The notes beneath the pieces are model-generated. The model saw only the letters and a list, made by a program, of their open reading frames with translations, had not been told where the DNA came from and ran no database searches. A program made the position numbers and the translations under genes. From contig NZ_MLCN01000033.1 of assembly GCF_001982605.1 (NCBI RefSeq), forward strand, positions 1 through 47,262: a stretch of DNA of 47,262 nt. Direction: 5' to 3'. This stretch comes from Alkanindiges hydrocarboniclasticus. Lineage in GTDB: Bacteria > Pseudomonadota > Gammaproteobacteria > Pseudomonadales > Moraxellaceae. Below, in pieces: positions 17,097 to 26,375 of the stretch (position 1 is its first letter; each line of letters opens with the position of its first letter).

Positions 17097-18344
17097 ATGG
17101 TAAAACTGCTGGAAAAATTACCGTTCTATCACAAAGAATGGTTTCAATTTTTACTGTTTGTGGTGGAGCGTTTTGAAAGCGACAAATGCCGCCAGCAAGC
17201 CGGTTCGCTCACTTATACCACTCTGTTTGCAGTGGTTCCCATGCTAACCGTCTTTCTGGTCATCATTTCTTCGATTAAGGCCTTAGCACCCGCCCGTGAA
17301 CAGCTCCAGCATTTTATTTACAGTAACCTGCTACCCCGTACTGGCGTTGCCGTTGAGCAGTACCTGAACAAATTTACTGAAACTTCCAGCAACCTGACCG
17401 TGCTGGGTATTTTGATTTTGTTTGTGACTGCCATTCTTATGCTCAGTTCCATTGAGGATGCCTTTAATCACATCTGGCGAGTGACCAAATCGCGGGGTGG
17501 CATGATTGGCTTTATGCGCTACTGGACGATTATTTCACTTGGCCCGATCCTGCTGGGCAGTGCCTTTGCGGTATCGTCTACCCTTGCCTCCATGAAGTTC
17601 CTGAGCAATAACATTGCCGGTTATGAGCTAAATGGTGAACTGTGGTTGTGGCTGATTTCCTTTGCGCTCACCTGGCTTGGCTTCAGCCTGCTGTACTGGA
17701 CAATTCCCAATCGGCGTGTGCCAATTACCTCGGCATTTATTGCGGGCCTTTTTAGTGCCTTGATGTTTGAGGGGTTGCGCCAGTCATTTGGCCTGCTTAT
17801 GAGCAACTTTACCAGTTATGAGTTGGTCTATGGCGCATTTGCCGCCTTCCCGGTTTTCCTGTTGTGGATTTTTCTGTCGTGGAACGTGATTTTGCTGGGT
17901 GTAGAAGTCAGTTACGCCATTACTGCATTTACCACCCGCACCGATATTAACCGTCATCCTGTGTTGATTTTGCTGGATATCATGGAGCTATTTTACCATC
18001 ATCAGAAACTCGGGCTTGCGGTAAGTGATCAGGATGCCCTGTCTATTTTAGGGCGTGGCGAGTTTGAAAAAGAAACCTCCTACCTTGAAATACTGGAGGA
18101 TAACAACCTGATCAAACGTACCGAAGAAGGCCACTACATGCTGTGCCGCGACCTGAATTCCATTGATTTCTGGGCGTTTTACCGTACGCTGAATTTTCCG
18201 CTACCCAAGCGTGAAGACCTTGGCCGGGTACACCGCGATGATCGCTGGCTAAAAGTCATTGGCCCGTTATTTGTGCAATCGGATGATTATCTGGCAGCCA
18301 AACTGTCTATTCCCATGGCACGGATTTTTGATGCAGAGTCATAA
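17097..18344 (+). CDS. YihY/BrkB family inner-membrane protein
   Basis: A protein of about 415 residues with six hydrophobic helices in the first 290 residues. The family landmarks CRQQAGSLTYTTLFAVVPML (near residue 35), SSIEDAFNHIWRV (near residue 125) and the helix with YGAFAAFPVFLLWIFLSW (near residue 252) are present. The last 125 residues are a soluble, winged-helix-like tail. Older annotation calls this family ribonuclease BN, which is wrong. Function unknown, perhaps transport. The start is set at 17097 because GGGGAAA lies upstream; an ATG at 17073 would add eight residues. Confidence 0.9.
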   Translation: MVKLLEKLPFYHKEWFQFLLFVVERFESDKCRQQAGSLTYTTLFAVVPMLTVFLVIISSIKALAPAREQLQHFIYSNLLPRTGVAVEQYLNKFTETSSNLTVLGILILFVTAILMLSSIEDAFNHIWRVTKSRGGMIGFMRYWTIISLGPILLGSAFAVSSTLASMKFLSNNIAGYELNGELWLWLISFALTWLGFSLLYWTIPNRRVPITSAFIAGLFSALMFEGLRQSFGLLMSNFTSYELVYGAFAAFPVFLLWIFLSWNVILLGVEVSYAITAFTTRTDINRHPVLILLDIMELFYHHQKLGLAVSDQDALSILGRGEFEKETSYLEILEDNNLIKRTEEGHYMLCRDLNSIDFWAFYRTLNFPLPKREDLGRVHRDDRWLKVIGPLFVQSDDYLAAKLSIPMARIFDAES

Positions 18345-18362
18345 TGCAAAATAGTTTTTTTG

Positions 18363-18875
18363 CTATAAATAAAACTTAGGGCACAGAATTTTTTTGTTTA
18401 GTTCATCCATACAACTGGAAGTCAGGCGCTGCTGTAAAAACACCAGTGCCTGCTGAAACATTGGATGCCAACCATGCATGGCTGGTACAGCTTCCCTTAG
18501 AAAAAAGGCTGAGGGTTGGCAATTATCATAGACTAGTGGATGCCAAAAAAACTCAAACCAGTGCCCGCCATCATCCTGCGTATAAAACTGCCATTGATCA
18601 GGCAGAACACGGTTTGCAGCGCAGTAATAAAAATGCCAAAGCTGGCCAGTTGCTTCGATAGTTTGAGTACCCAATTGACTCATCACACGGGCCTCAATCC
18701 CTGCTTCCTCCCATAACTCACGTAAGTCTGCATGTGCAGGCAGCTCTCCCGGCTCTATTGTTCCTTTTACCAGTTGTAACCCGGCAAGAGGATGCCTAAA
18801 GGCCAGAACTTTCAGTTGCCGTTCCCTGGTATTTTGACGCTGACGCAATAGCACCGGACAGGCTTTATTGATCAA
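18363..18875 (-). CDS. Nudix hydrolase
   Basis: A complete Nudix box GX5EX7REUXEEXGU runs from G38 to I60 (GTIEPGE, seven residues, RELWEEAGI). Such enzymes hydrolyse nucleoside diphosphates linked to other groups; the substrate cannot be read from the sequence. No ATG fits: the frame starts at TTG (18875), giving MINKACPVLLRQ, which agrees with how I recall related proteins beginning. No good Shine-Dalgarno is visible. It is head to head with the fumarase gene, with a 136-base shared promoter region. Confidence 0.85.
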   Translation of the reverse strand: MINKACPVLLRQRQNTRERQLKVLAFRHPLAGLQLVKGTIEPGELPAHADLRELWEEAGIEARVMSQLGTQTIEATGQLWHFYYCAANRVLPDQWQFYTQDDGGHWFEFFWHPLVYDNCQPSAFFLREAVPAMHGWHPMFQQALVFLQQRLTSSCMDELNKKILCPKFYL

Positions 18876-18936
18876 TACGATGCATCTTATTTTTAAGGGT
18901 GGGACTAAAGTATCTCACATTGCGGTATGTTTTTTG

Positions 18937-18942
18937 TATAAT
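18937..18942 (+). promoter_or_regulatory. Minus-10 box of the fumarase promoter
   Basis: A perfect TATAAT sits 70 bases before the fumarase ATG. The minus-35 region is weak (ctcaca at 18914 with a 17-base spacer), so an activator may help. This is the best promoter in the shared Nudix-fumarase spacer. Confidence 0.45.
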
Positions 18943-19011
18943 CGCCGCACTGCACGCACACGCCAGCCCAATGTTGCGATTGGCCAGCAAAACCCTCTGC
19001 GAGACCACGAT

Positions 19012-20550
19012 ATGACCTCTTTTGCAACACAGACAGTCATCAAGCAAGATGACCTGATTACCTCAATCAAAGACGCACTTCAGTTTATCTCTTACTACCA
19101 TCCGCTGGACTTTATTCAGGCCATGAACCGCGCCTACGAGTCTGAGGCCAATCCTGCTGCCAAGGATGCCATTGCCCAGATTCTGATTAACTCGCGCATG
19201 TGTGCCGAAGGTCACCGGCCGATTTGTCAGGATACTGGCATTGTAAACGTGTTTATGGAAGTCGGTCTGGATGTTCGGTTTGACCTGAGCATGAGTCTGG
19301 ACGATGCCATCAATGAAGGTGTACGTCAGGGCTATCTGGAAAATACCAATGTATTGCGTGCCTCGATTTTGCGCGACCCGGCGTTTGGCCGCCAGAATAC
19401 CAAGGACAATACCCCTGCGGTAATTCATTACAAACTGGTTCCAGGCAATCAGGTGCATGTAACTGTCGCAGCCAAGGGTGGTGGCTCTGAAAACAAATCC
19501 AAACTGGTAATGCTAAACCCATCTGACTCCATTGTGGACTGGGTCTTAAAAACCGTTCCTACCATGGGTGCAGGCTGGTGCCCACCGGGCATGCTGGGTA
19601 TTGGTATTGGCGGTACGGCTGAAAAAGCAGTCCTGCTGGCCAAGGAAGCCCTGATGGAAGACATCGACATGCACGAACTGCTGATTCGTGGCCCGCAAAA
19701 TAAGCTGGAAGAGCTGCGTATTGAGCTGTATGAAAAAGTCAATGCGCTGGGAATTGGAGCGCAAGGTCTGGGCGGTCTATCCACCGTGCTGGATATCAAG
19801 ATCAAAGATTATCCGTGTCATGCTGCAGGCAAACCGGTTGCCATGATTCCAAACTGTGCCGCCACCCGTCATGCGCACTTCCATCTGGATGGTTCTGGCG
19901 TAGCGCACCTACCTACCCCAAAACTGGAAGACTGGCCGCAAGTGACCTGGTCGACCTCGAAGGCCAAGCGTGTGAACCTTGATACCTTGACGCGTGAAGA
20001 AATGAATGCATGGCAGCCCGGCGACACCTTGTTGTTATCCGGCACCATGTATACCGGGCGTGATGCCGCGCACAAGCGCATGGTAGACATGATCAATAAT
20101 GGCGAAGAACTGCCAGTTGATCTACAAGGCAAATTCATCTATTACGTGGGGCCAGTTGATCCGGTACGTGATGAAGTGGTAGGCCCTGCTGGCCCGACCA
20201 CTGCCACCCGTATGGACAAATTTACCGACAAGGTACTGGAACACACTGGCCTGTTTGGCATGATTGGTAAAGCCGAGCGTGGCCCTGCCGCTGTAGAAGC
20301 CATCAAAAAACACGGCGCGTCTTACCTGATGGCGGTTGGCGGTGCAGCTTATCTGGTGTCCAAGGCTGTCCGTGAAGCTGAAGTAGTGGCGTTTGCCGAT
20401 CTGGGTATGGAAGCTATCTACAAATTTGTAGTGGAAGACATGCCAGTTTCTGTGGCTGTGGATGTTAACGGCACCTCAGTACACGCCACGGCGCCAAAAA
20501 TCTGGCAAGCCAAGATTGGTAAAATTCCTGTCACGGATGCTGTAGGTTAA
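19012..20550 (+). CDS. Class I fumarate hydratase (4Fe-4S)
   Basis: Interconverts fumarate and malate in the TCA cycle using an oxygen-sensitive 4Fe-4S cluster. The cluster cysteines are in ICQDTG (near residue 68), GWCPPGMLG (near residue 187) and IPNCAATRHAH (near residue 280). The C-terminal beta domain includes SGTMYTGRDAAHKRM and the GKAERGP...AVGGAAYL segment. The open frame runs up to 18868, but the ATG at 19012 matches homologs (512 residues) and lies downstream of the TATAAT box. E. coli fumA and fumB encode this type. mdh, the next enzyme of the cycle, lies 13 kb away. Confidence 0.95.
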   Translation: MTSFATQTVIKQDDLITSIKDALQFISYYHPLDFIQAMNRAYESEANPAAKDAIAQILINSRMCAEGHRPICQDTGIVNVFMEVGLDVRFDLSMSLDDAINEGVRQGYLENTNVLRASILRDPAFGRQNTKDNTPAVIHYKLVPGNQVHVTVAAKGGGSENKSKLVMLNPSDSIVDWVLKTVPTMGAGWCPPGMLGIGIGGTAEKAVLLAKEALMEDIDMHELLIRGPQNKLEELRIELYEKVNALGIGAQGLGGLSTVLDIKIKDYPCHAAGKPVAMIPNCAATRHAHFHLDGSGVAHLPTPKLEDWPQVTWSTSKAKRVNLDTLTREEMNAWQPGDTLLLSGTMYTGRDAAHKRMVDMINNGEELPVDLQGKFIYYVGPVDPVRDEVVGPAGPTTATRMDKFTDKVLEHTGLFGMIGKAERGPAAVEAIKKHGASYLMAVGGAAYLVSKAVREAEVVAFADLGMEAIYKFVVEDMPVSVAVDVNGTSVHATAPKIWQAKIGKIPVTDAVG

Positions 20551-20685
20551 TTTACGACTGTAGTTCATTTCGCTACACTCAAGGCACTCATGCGTTTCGT
20601 CATGGGTGCTTTTTTTATTGCCCAACAAAACCAACCTGAAATTAACTCGTCAATTAAACAGGACACCAGACAGGAAAACAGAACA

Positions 20686-21237
20686 ATGTTTAAAAAAACG
20701 CTGTGTACATTACTACTGGCTTTAGGCTCAACCACAGCTATAGCTGCACCTGCTCAGGTTGAAACAGTTGAAAAATTACTGGTGGTGGTACAGGCTGACC
20801 AGACCATCAATCAGGTGATGACCGAGCTTAAGCCCCAGCTTCAGTTACAGGCCAATCAAATTGTACAACATATCCTCGAGCGAGAAACGCTGAGCCATGA
20901 GCAACAAACTGTTGCTGACAAGCTGGCCGCACAAATGCTGAAAACAGCACAGGACAGTATGAACTGGGACAAGTTAAAGCCCAGAATGGTTAAGATGTAC
21001 AGCACTATTTTTAGTCAGGAAGAAATACAGGCACAACTGGATTTTTACAGTTCCCCCGTAGGCCAGTCCATTATGCAAAAAATGCCACAGGTGATTCGCC
21101 AAAGCATGGAAATTACCATGGTTGACTTAAAAGAAAATATGCAAAATTTTATGGGTAAAGATATGGAAGCATTAATGGCTGAATTAATGCAATTACAGCA
21201 GGCCAAAACAGAAAATCCATCGACCCCAGCCCGCTAA
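20686..21237 (+). CDS. DUF2059 domain exported protein
   Basis: A signal peptide (MFKKTLCTLLLALGSTTAIA, cleavage before APAQ) and a helical body. The DUF2059 signature is visible as MYSTIFSQEEIQAQLDFYSSPVGQSIMQKMP (about residues 105-135). The family is periplasmic with unknown role. I use the ATG at 20686 because the signal peptide begins there; the open frame to 20590 would put 32 polar residues in front of it. A terminator shared with the convergent lipoprotein gene follows. Confidence 0.88.
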   Translation: MFKKTLCTLLLALGSTTAIAAPAQVETVEKLLVVVQADQTINQVMTELKPQLQLQANQIVQHILERETLSHEQQTVADKLAAQMLKTAQDSMNWDKLKPRMVKMYSTIFSQEEIQAQLDFYSSPVGQSIMQKMPQVIRQSMEITMVDLKENMQNFMGKDMEALMAELMQLQQAKTENPSTPAR

Positions 21238-21255
21238 AATCATAAACCACGGCAT

Positions 21256-21289
21256 AAAAAAGCCGAGTCTTTGCAGATTCGGCTTTTTT
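21256..21289. terminator. Bidirectional terminator
   Basis: AAAAAAGCCGAGTCT pairs with AGATTCGGCTTTTTT around a four-base loop, with one G-T pair. T-runs on both strands serve the DUF2059 gene and the convergent lipoprotein gene. Confidence 0.92.
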
Positions 21290-21314
21290 GTTTATTCACA
21301 CAGTCTTTTAAGGC

Positions 21315-22142
21315 TTACCAGGTCAGCGGATTCCACAACTTAAATGGCTTGTCCAGATGAAGCTGCTTTTTCTCTTGCAGCAGTTTCTTATTCACTTTGT
21401 CTGGTGCTTTACCATTAAAGGCAGCCAGCTCCGGCTGATCAATAGTGTCACGCTTCACAAAGCTATAACCCGGTGTTCTAAGCGTCGTGCTGCTGATTTC
21501 ACGCAAGGCTTGCTCAGTCGGCATCTGCATCAATGGCCCTGCTTTTAGCAAACCATCTGTATTATTAGGCTTACCACGGAATTTTTGCTCTTCATATCTT
21601 AAGAAATAGCTTTTACCGGCTTCAACAGAAAAATCAACGGCCGTGCCTTTCTGGAAATGAATCACCCCCACGGGGCGGCTAATATTCAGGCGATAAGTGC
21701 CAGCGGGCAGTTCAATCCAGTAATAGTGGTTATCCAGCAAACTGGGAATGCGCTTGTCATTTAAAAAGAAATTGGGCGCTACAATTTCCTGATGATTCCA
21801 GGTGCTATGGGTACGATACAAATACACAATGGCAGAATTCGGCGTTGTTGGCATTACTTGCTTAAAAGGCTCGCCTTCATTCTGGTTGACCCAGCCACCC
21901 ACTGAAAACGGATCAAGCCGGAACCGGTTCTTGTGCAGGTCGGTATTGGCATAATCAATGGTTTTTAAGGTGGAAGGATTAGCAATCGCTTCCTCATTGG
22001 GCTGCTGCTTGTATTTAATCAGACCAAACAAATCAAACCGGTGAGCCTGTGCTGCTTCAGACTTTGGTGTAGTAGCACATCCTGTGAATGCAACTGCCAA
22101 CAGTGTCATAACTGGTAAATAATGCATCGGTAAATAACGCAT
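21315..22142 (-). CDS. DUF2846-like lipoprotein
   Basis: The N-terminus has a lipobox LAVAFTGC, so the protein is predicted to be lipid-anchored after cleavage. The core AIVYLYRTHSTWNHQ, FFLNDKRIPSLLDNHYYWIEL, PAGTYRLNI and VEAGKSYFLRYEE (about residues 110-195) follows the DUF2846 layout of small beta-sandwich lipoproteins. The C-terminal 60 residues are less conserved. Function unknown. The start at ATG 22142 (MRYLPMHYLPV) is preferred over 22187, which would put a charged stretch before the signal peptide. Confidence 0.72.
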   Translation of the reverse strand: MRYLPMHYLPVMTLLAVAFTGCATTPKSEAAQAHRFDLFGLIKYKQQPNEEAIANPSTLKTIDYANTDLHKNRFRLDPFSVGGWVNQNEGEPFKQVMPTTPNSAIVYLYRTHSTWNHQEIVAPNFFLNDKRIPSLLDNHYYWIELPAGTYRLNISRPVGVIHFQKGTAVDFSVEAGKSYFLRYEEQKFRGKPNNTDGLLKAGPLMQMPTEQALREISSTTLRTPGYSFVKRDTIDQPELAAFNGKAPDKVNKKLLQEKKQLHLDKPFKLWNPLTW

Positions 22143-22325
22143 GGCTTCCCTCAGGCGTTTTATCTTGTTGTTTAATAACTGCCTCAATGCAGCTAGGTAT
22201 CTCTTAACACTAGCATCCTAACACTAGCCTTGGGAAAATAACATAAAACATTCCATAAAATGAATCACCTTGCTAATTTAAGCGACGAATAAAAGCCAGT
22301 GCGATTACTTTTCTTGGGGTTCCAT

Positions 22326-22352
22326 AAAAAAAGCCGGCATCATGTGCCAGCT
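22326..22352 (-). terminator. Terminator of the OmpA-family gene
   Basis: On the minus strand GCTGGCA pairs with TGCCGGC (one G-U pair) and is followed by seven T. It sits 30 bases after the stop of the OmpA-family gene. Confidence 0.85.
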
Positions 22353-22381
22353 CTTTATGACTTTTAATTAACGTTGCGGTT

Positions 22382-23026
22382 TTACTGACGGGCGTAAATG
22401 CTCAGCTCAACACGACGGTTTTGCTGTTTACCTTCAGCAGTTGCATTGGACGCTACAGGCTGGGAAGAACCATAGCCCTGTGCATTGATACGGTTGCTGG
22501 AAACGCCTTTGTTAACCAGATAGTTCGCAACAGAGTTTGCACGGTTTTGCGACAATGGCAGGTTAATGGCATCGCTACCGGTGCTGTCAGTGTGGCCACT
22601 TACTACAATAGCAGTTTTGGTATCTTCAGCCAGTGTAGACGCTACTTTGTCCAGCGTAGAGTAGAAGCTTGGGCTAATGCTGGCAGAGTTGGTGGCAAAT
22701 GTAATGTTGCCCGGCATTACCAGCGCAATGGAACCATCCGGGTTACGGGATACGTCCACACCAGTACCAGCCATTTGCTGACGCAGTTTTTTCTCTTTCT
22801 GGTCAAGGAAATAACCACCTGCGGCACCTACAACTGCACCAATTGCAGCAGCACGGCCAGCCTTGTCTTTATCGCCATTGGATTTGGCAACACCTGCACC
22901 AAGCAATGCACCTAAACCGGCACCAATTGCAGTTTTGTTATAATCTCTTTCTCCAGTAGTTGGGTTAGTTGTACAACCGGCCAATGAAAGGCTACCCACC
23001 AAAGCTGTAATAACAAGTGCACGCAT
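22382..23026 (-). CDS. OmpA-family outer-membrane lipoprotein (YiaD-like)
   Basis: A lipobox LVGSLSLAGC puts a lipidated cysteine at about residue 18. A Gly-rich glycine-zipper segment (GAGLGALLGAGVAK and GAVVGAAGGYFLDQ) follows, and residues 110-214 form the OmpA-like peptidoglycan-binding domain with ITFATNSASISPSF, VSGHTDSTGSDAINLPLSQNRA and GYGSSQPVASN ending in RRVEL. It probably tethers the outer membrane to peptidoglycan. AAGGAG lies upstream of the ATG at 23026; the frame upstream to 23068 is not needed. Confidence 0.93.
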   Translation of the reverse strand: MRALVITALVGSLSLAGCTTNPTTGERDYNKTAIGAGLGALLGAGVAKSNGDKDKAGRAAAIGAVVGAAGGYFLDQKEKKLRQQMAGTGVDVSRNPDGSIALVMPGNITFATNSASISPSFYSTLDKVASTLAEDTKTAIVVSGHTDSTGSDAINLPLSQNRANSVANYLVNKGVSSNRINAQGYGSSQPVASNATAEGKQQNRRVELSIYARQ

Positions 23027-23330
23027 GGATTTTCTCCTTAGTAATTTATTGAACTTGCTGAAAAACATTCTGATCAGGAATGTAAAGCAGCACTATACTC
23101 TTTTTGTTAACAAATAATTTTTTTGTTACATTTGAGTTGGGCATTTGCATTATTTCTAATCAATTTAGCTTATTTTGTCTTATTTGCTGCCATTTCTTAA
23201 CATGCACCGGGATTAATAGGCAGCAAATAATCTTCGATATGGTTTTTGGAACAAAATGCAATTTGCACTTGCCCTTATTCTTTTTTACCATCCAGAAGTT
23301 AAATAACGCTGCAAGTGAGAAAGTCATCCC
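23027..23330. other. AT-rich intergenic region between divergent genes
   Basis: About 300 bases without a convincing coding frame. It holds long A/T runs and TTGTTAACAA (23105), and must carry the promoters of the OmpA-family gene (minus; TATAGT-like box near 23095) and of the acyltransferase operon (plus). I see no RNA gene in it. Confidence 0.5.
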
Positions 23331-24302
23331 ATGGCTGTACTAGACAAATTCATGAAAAACAAGAAAGTGGCTGAAAAGCTTCGTGGTCTGACCATTGCCA
23401 CGGCCATTACATCAAGTACCTTCCTGCATGGGCCACCAGTGTTGACGCTGGGCTTGCTAAAAACCATTATCCCCTCCCGCAAAATTGATGAGCTGGCTAT
23501 TAACCTGACCAATAGCTGGCTAGGTGTCAATAACTGGCTCATTGATCATGTGTTGCCGGATATTGACTGGCATATTACCTTGCCTACCGAATTGAGCATG
23601 GATGGACGTTATTTGCTCATGTGCAACCACCAGAGCTGGGTGGATACCACCATCATGCAGTATGTCGGCCTAACCCGCATGCCGCTTACCCGTTTTTTTA
23701 CCAAGTGGGAACTGATCTTTATTCCTTTTTTGGGGCTGGCATTCAAGATTCTGGGTTTTCCCATGATGAAACGCCACAGCAAACAAGCGATTGCCAAAAA
23801 TCCGGCTTTAAAACAGCAGGATCTAGAAGAAGCCAAACGCGCCTGTGCCAACCTGCAAAGCCAGCCATATACCCTGCTCAACTATCTGGAAGGTACACGT
23901 TTTACCACACAGAAAAAGCAGGCACAAAACTCGCCTTACCAGCATTTGCTTAAGCCCAAAACCGGTGGTATTGCGCTGGCCCTACAGATTCTGGGCAAGG
24001 AAATTGATGCGCTGATGGACATGACCATTGTGTATCCGGATGGTATTCCCACCTATGGTGATTTCTGGACGGGTCGTGTACGCCGTATCGGGGTTGATAT
24101 TCGTCAGGTTGAGTTGCCAAACTGGGTGCTGGCCGGTGATTATGAAGAAGATATGGCTTACCGTGCACGCTTTCAGGACTGGGTTAGCCAGCTTTGGCAG
24201 GATAAGGATCAGCGCATTAAACAGATGCTGCAACGCTTTGCAGGGTCAGAACAAAGCCTGAACCCCGATTTACCCAGCCTCTCCCATCAATCCTCAACGT
24301 GA
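23331..24302 (+). CDS. PlsC-family acyltransferase (YihG-like)
   Basis: Membrane-bound 1-acylglycerol-3-phosphate acyltransferase-type enzyme. The catalytic HX4D motif is in MCNHQSWVDTT (about residues 102-112). FFTKWELIFIPFLG, FPMMKRHSKQ and the acceptor-binding YLEGTRFT (near residue 190) follow in the family order. The arrangement resembles E. coli YihG, an acyltransferase that tunes phospholipid acyl composition. It is followed after eight bases by the voltage-sensor-like gene, so the two are probably co-transcribed. Confidence 0.9.
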   Translation: MAVLDKFMKNKKVAEKLRGLTIATAITSSTFLHGPPVLTLGLLKTIIPSRKIDELAINLTNSWLGVNNWLIDHVLPDIDWHITLPTELSMDGRYLLMCNHQSWVDTTIMQYVGLTRMPLTRFFTKWELIFIPFLGLAFKILGFPMMKRHSKQAIAKNPALKQQDLEEAKRACANLQSQPYTLLNYLEGTRFTTQKKQAQNSPYQHLLKPKTGGIALALQILGKEIDALMDMTIVYPDGIPTYGDFWTGRVRRIGVDIRQVELPNWVLAGDYEEDMAYRARFQDWVSQLWQDKDQRIKQMLQRFAGSEQSLNPDLPSLSHQSST

Positions 24303-24310
24303 TGGGTTAA

Positions 24311-25432
24311 ATGAATCCAACTACTCACCACTCAGCTTCTCATCATAACGGCCCATTTCTGGATACTCCTGAAGGATTGCCGGACCAAAAACCACCCACG
24401 CGTAACTGGCGTGCCTTTTTAATTTACGACATCCTGATGATGTTGCTGATTGTGGTGAACTTGCTCACCATCGCGGTTGATCACCTGATGTTTACCAATA
24501 TCGGGCTGTCGGCGGCACAGTTTATTGATCAGGCGGGCTGGGTCTATTATTACCGTGAACAGTTGCATCCGGTGGTTCAAACCATGGATGAATGGATTAC
24601 CATTTATCTGGTAAGTGAGTTGCTGGTGCGCTGGCTAATAGCCATTATTTTTAAGCACCATCATCGCTGGTTTTTCTTTCCATTTATTCACTGGTATGAA
24701 TTTCTGGCCTGTATTCCCACTTTCCGTGCCTTGCGTTTATTACGCGCTATTGTGATTGGTTACCGCCTGTACCAGCTTGGCTACAAGGTATTGCCGGATA
24801 GCTGGCTAAAGGCAGGCTTTTTTTATTATCAGGTGGTGATGGAAGAATTGTCTGACCGCATTGTGCTGACTATTCTGGATGGCGTTGAGCGCGAACTGAA
24901 GACTGGTGCCACCCATCATCACCTGTTGCATCAACTGGTGAACAGTCACCGGGTGCAAATTGAACAGGCTATGGGCGAAGTATTGCAAAATAACCTTGCC
25001 ACGGCATTACAGGCCCAGCAGCAGCACATTGCGCTGGGTGTTGGCCAGATTGTCAGCAAGGCCATTAGTGATACGCCGGAACTGCATCGGCTGTTGCGCC
25101 TGATCCCGGTAGTCGGTTCAATGCTGGAACAGCAACTCCAAAGTATTGGCCAGCGTCTGGGTGAAAATATCACTGCAGGGTTGATAGAACCCTTTGCCCA
25201 GCCTGCAACCACCAGCCAGCCGGTAAATGCGGCAATCAACACCAGTGCCAGTTATGTGGGTCAACTCCAGATAGATACGCCTGCCCTCGAAAAGCTGGTG
25301 GAATCGCTGGTATTTGAAAGCCTTGAAGTCATTCGGCAGCAGGTTAAAGTCCAGCACTGGAAGCTGGATCAGGCAGCGCAGAAAGACTTGGCCCGGGCAG
25401 CTCAACAGCCAGTGTCTGGACGCGATGCTTAA
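24311..25432 (+). CDS. Voltage-sensor-like membrane protein without a visible pore
   Basis: After a polar N-terminus there are four membrane-like segments resembling S1-S4 of voltage-gated channels: S1 residues 35-57; S2 94-114 with E103 and R107; S3 about 124-136 with HWYEFLACIP; S4 138-157 with R139, R142 and R145 spaced by three, and R152. No S5, selectivity filter or S6 follows. Residues 160-373 look soluble and amphipathic-helical, with Gln-rich stretches. It could be a sensor-only protein or a divergent ion transporter. It sits 149 bases before minC and directly after the acyltransferase gene. Confidence 0.65.
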   Translation: MNPTTHHSASHHNGPFLDTPEGLPDQKPPTRNWRAFLIYDILMMLLIVVNLLTIAVDHLMFTNIGLSAAQFIDQAGWVYYYREQLHPVVQTMDEWITIYLVSELLVRWLIAIIFKHHHRWFFFPFIHWYEFLACIPTFRALRLLRAIVIGYRLYQLGYKVLPDSWLKAGFFYYQVVMEELSDRIVLTILDGVERELKTGATHHHLLHQLVNSHRVQIEQAMGEVLQNNLATALQAQQQHIALGVGQIVSKAISDTPELHRLLRLIPVVGSMLEQQLQSIGQRLGENITAGLIEPFAQPATTSQPVNAAINTSASYVGQLQIDTPALEKLVESLVFESLEVIRQQVKVQHWKLDQAAQKDLARAAQQPVSGRDA

Positions 25433-25580
25433 TTTTTTGTGTTTTACAATAAATGATGGTGAAAACTGCCCCAACATGGCTGGTTTAAAAGATTAATTTG
25501 GACTACGATTCAAATCAATTTGATGGTAGTTGATGTGCTAAAAGCCTGTGCTCAGGCAATATAGCCCCTAAGGACAAAAT

Positions 25581-26297
25581 ATGAGCGATATTCGCATTAA
25601 TGGCCGGATGGTCAATTTTTCGCGTTTAGTTTTTCAGACCAGTGATCATGACAAAATAAAAAAGGAACTGGAAAAACATCTGGGAAGCCGGGGGGAACAC
25701 AACGGGACACTGGTGATTCTGGACAGTACAGTTGAGAATAGCCTGATTGCCCTGATCCAGTTGCTGGTTGATTTTGGCCTGCAACCCATGGCCGTGATTG
25801 ATGGCGTACTGGGTGATCAGGCACGCATTATCCAGTTTCCGGTGCTTAACCGTGACCAGCCTATGCAGCGAATCAAGCCCACCGAAGAAACAGCGGTGGC
25901 CATACCTAGAGCCGAACCTGTGCCAGCACCGGTGGCTGCAGTTGCCAGCCCGCGTCCGGCAGCTCGCAATATTATCCATAAGGAAGTACTGCGTACCGGT
26001 CAGAGCCTGAATCAGGATGACGGCGACATTATTTTAATTGCAGACATGAACAGCGGCTCGGAAGTTATTGCCTCGGGCAGCATTCATATTTACGGGACAG
26101 CACGGGGCCGCATTATTGCTGGTGCCAGCGGCCAGCAGCAGTCCCGGATTTTTTGCCAGCGTCTGGAAGCAGAACTGGTTTCCATTGCAGGAACCTACTG
26201 TGTGGCGGATGATATACCCGCTGACAGGATTGGCAAATCAGTGCATATTTGCCTGAATTCCGATCAGGAACTTGAATTCCATCTGCTACCCCATTAA
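25581..26297 (+). CDS. minC: Septum site-determining protein MinC
   Basis: Inhibitor of FtsZ polymerisation that, with MinD, blocks division at the poles. The N-terminal FtsZ-binding domain (residues 1-105) is joined by a Pro/Ala-rich linker ([19 protein letters not shown], near residue 113) to the C-terminal right-handed beta-helix, seen in [37 protein letters not shown] and the ending. CTAAGGAC precedes the ATG. First gene of minCDE. Confidence 0.95.
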   Translation: MSDIRINGRMVNFSRLVFQTSDHDKIKKELEKHLGSRGEHNGTLVILDSTVENSLIALIQLLVDFGLQPMAVIDGVLGDQARIIQFPVLNRDQPMQRIKPTEETAVAIPRAEPVPAPVAAVASPRPAARNIIHKEVLRTGQSLNQDDGDIILIADMNSGSEVIASGSIHIYGTARGRIIAGASGQQQSRIFCQRLEAELVSIAGTYCVADDIPADRIGKSVHICLNSDQELEFHLLPH

Positions 26298-26375
26298 GGT
26301 ATGCATAAATTATATACAGATCAATAGATATAACAGATATCTAGTCCGCTGTAATTTCACACAGGAGTTTATTCG

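Noticed and set aside
22421-22915. 164-codon plus-strand ORF rich in Cys and Thr
   Set aside because: Antisense to the OmpA-family gene, with no initiation signal.
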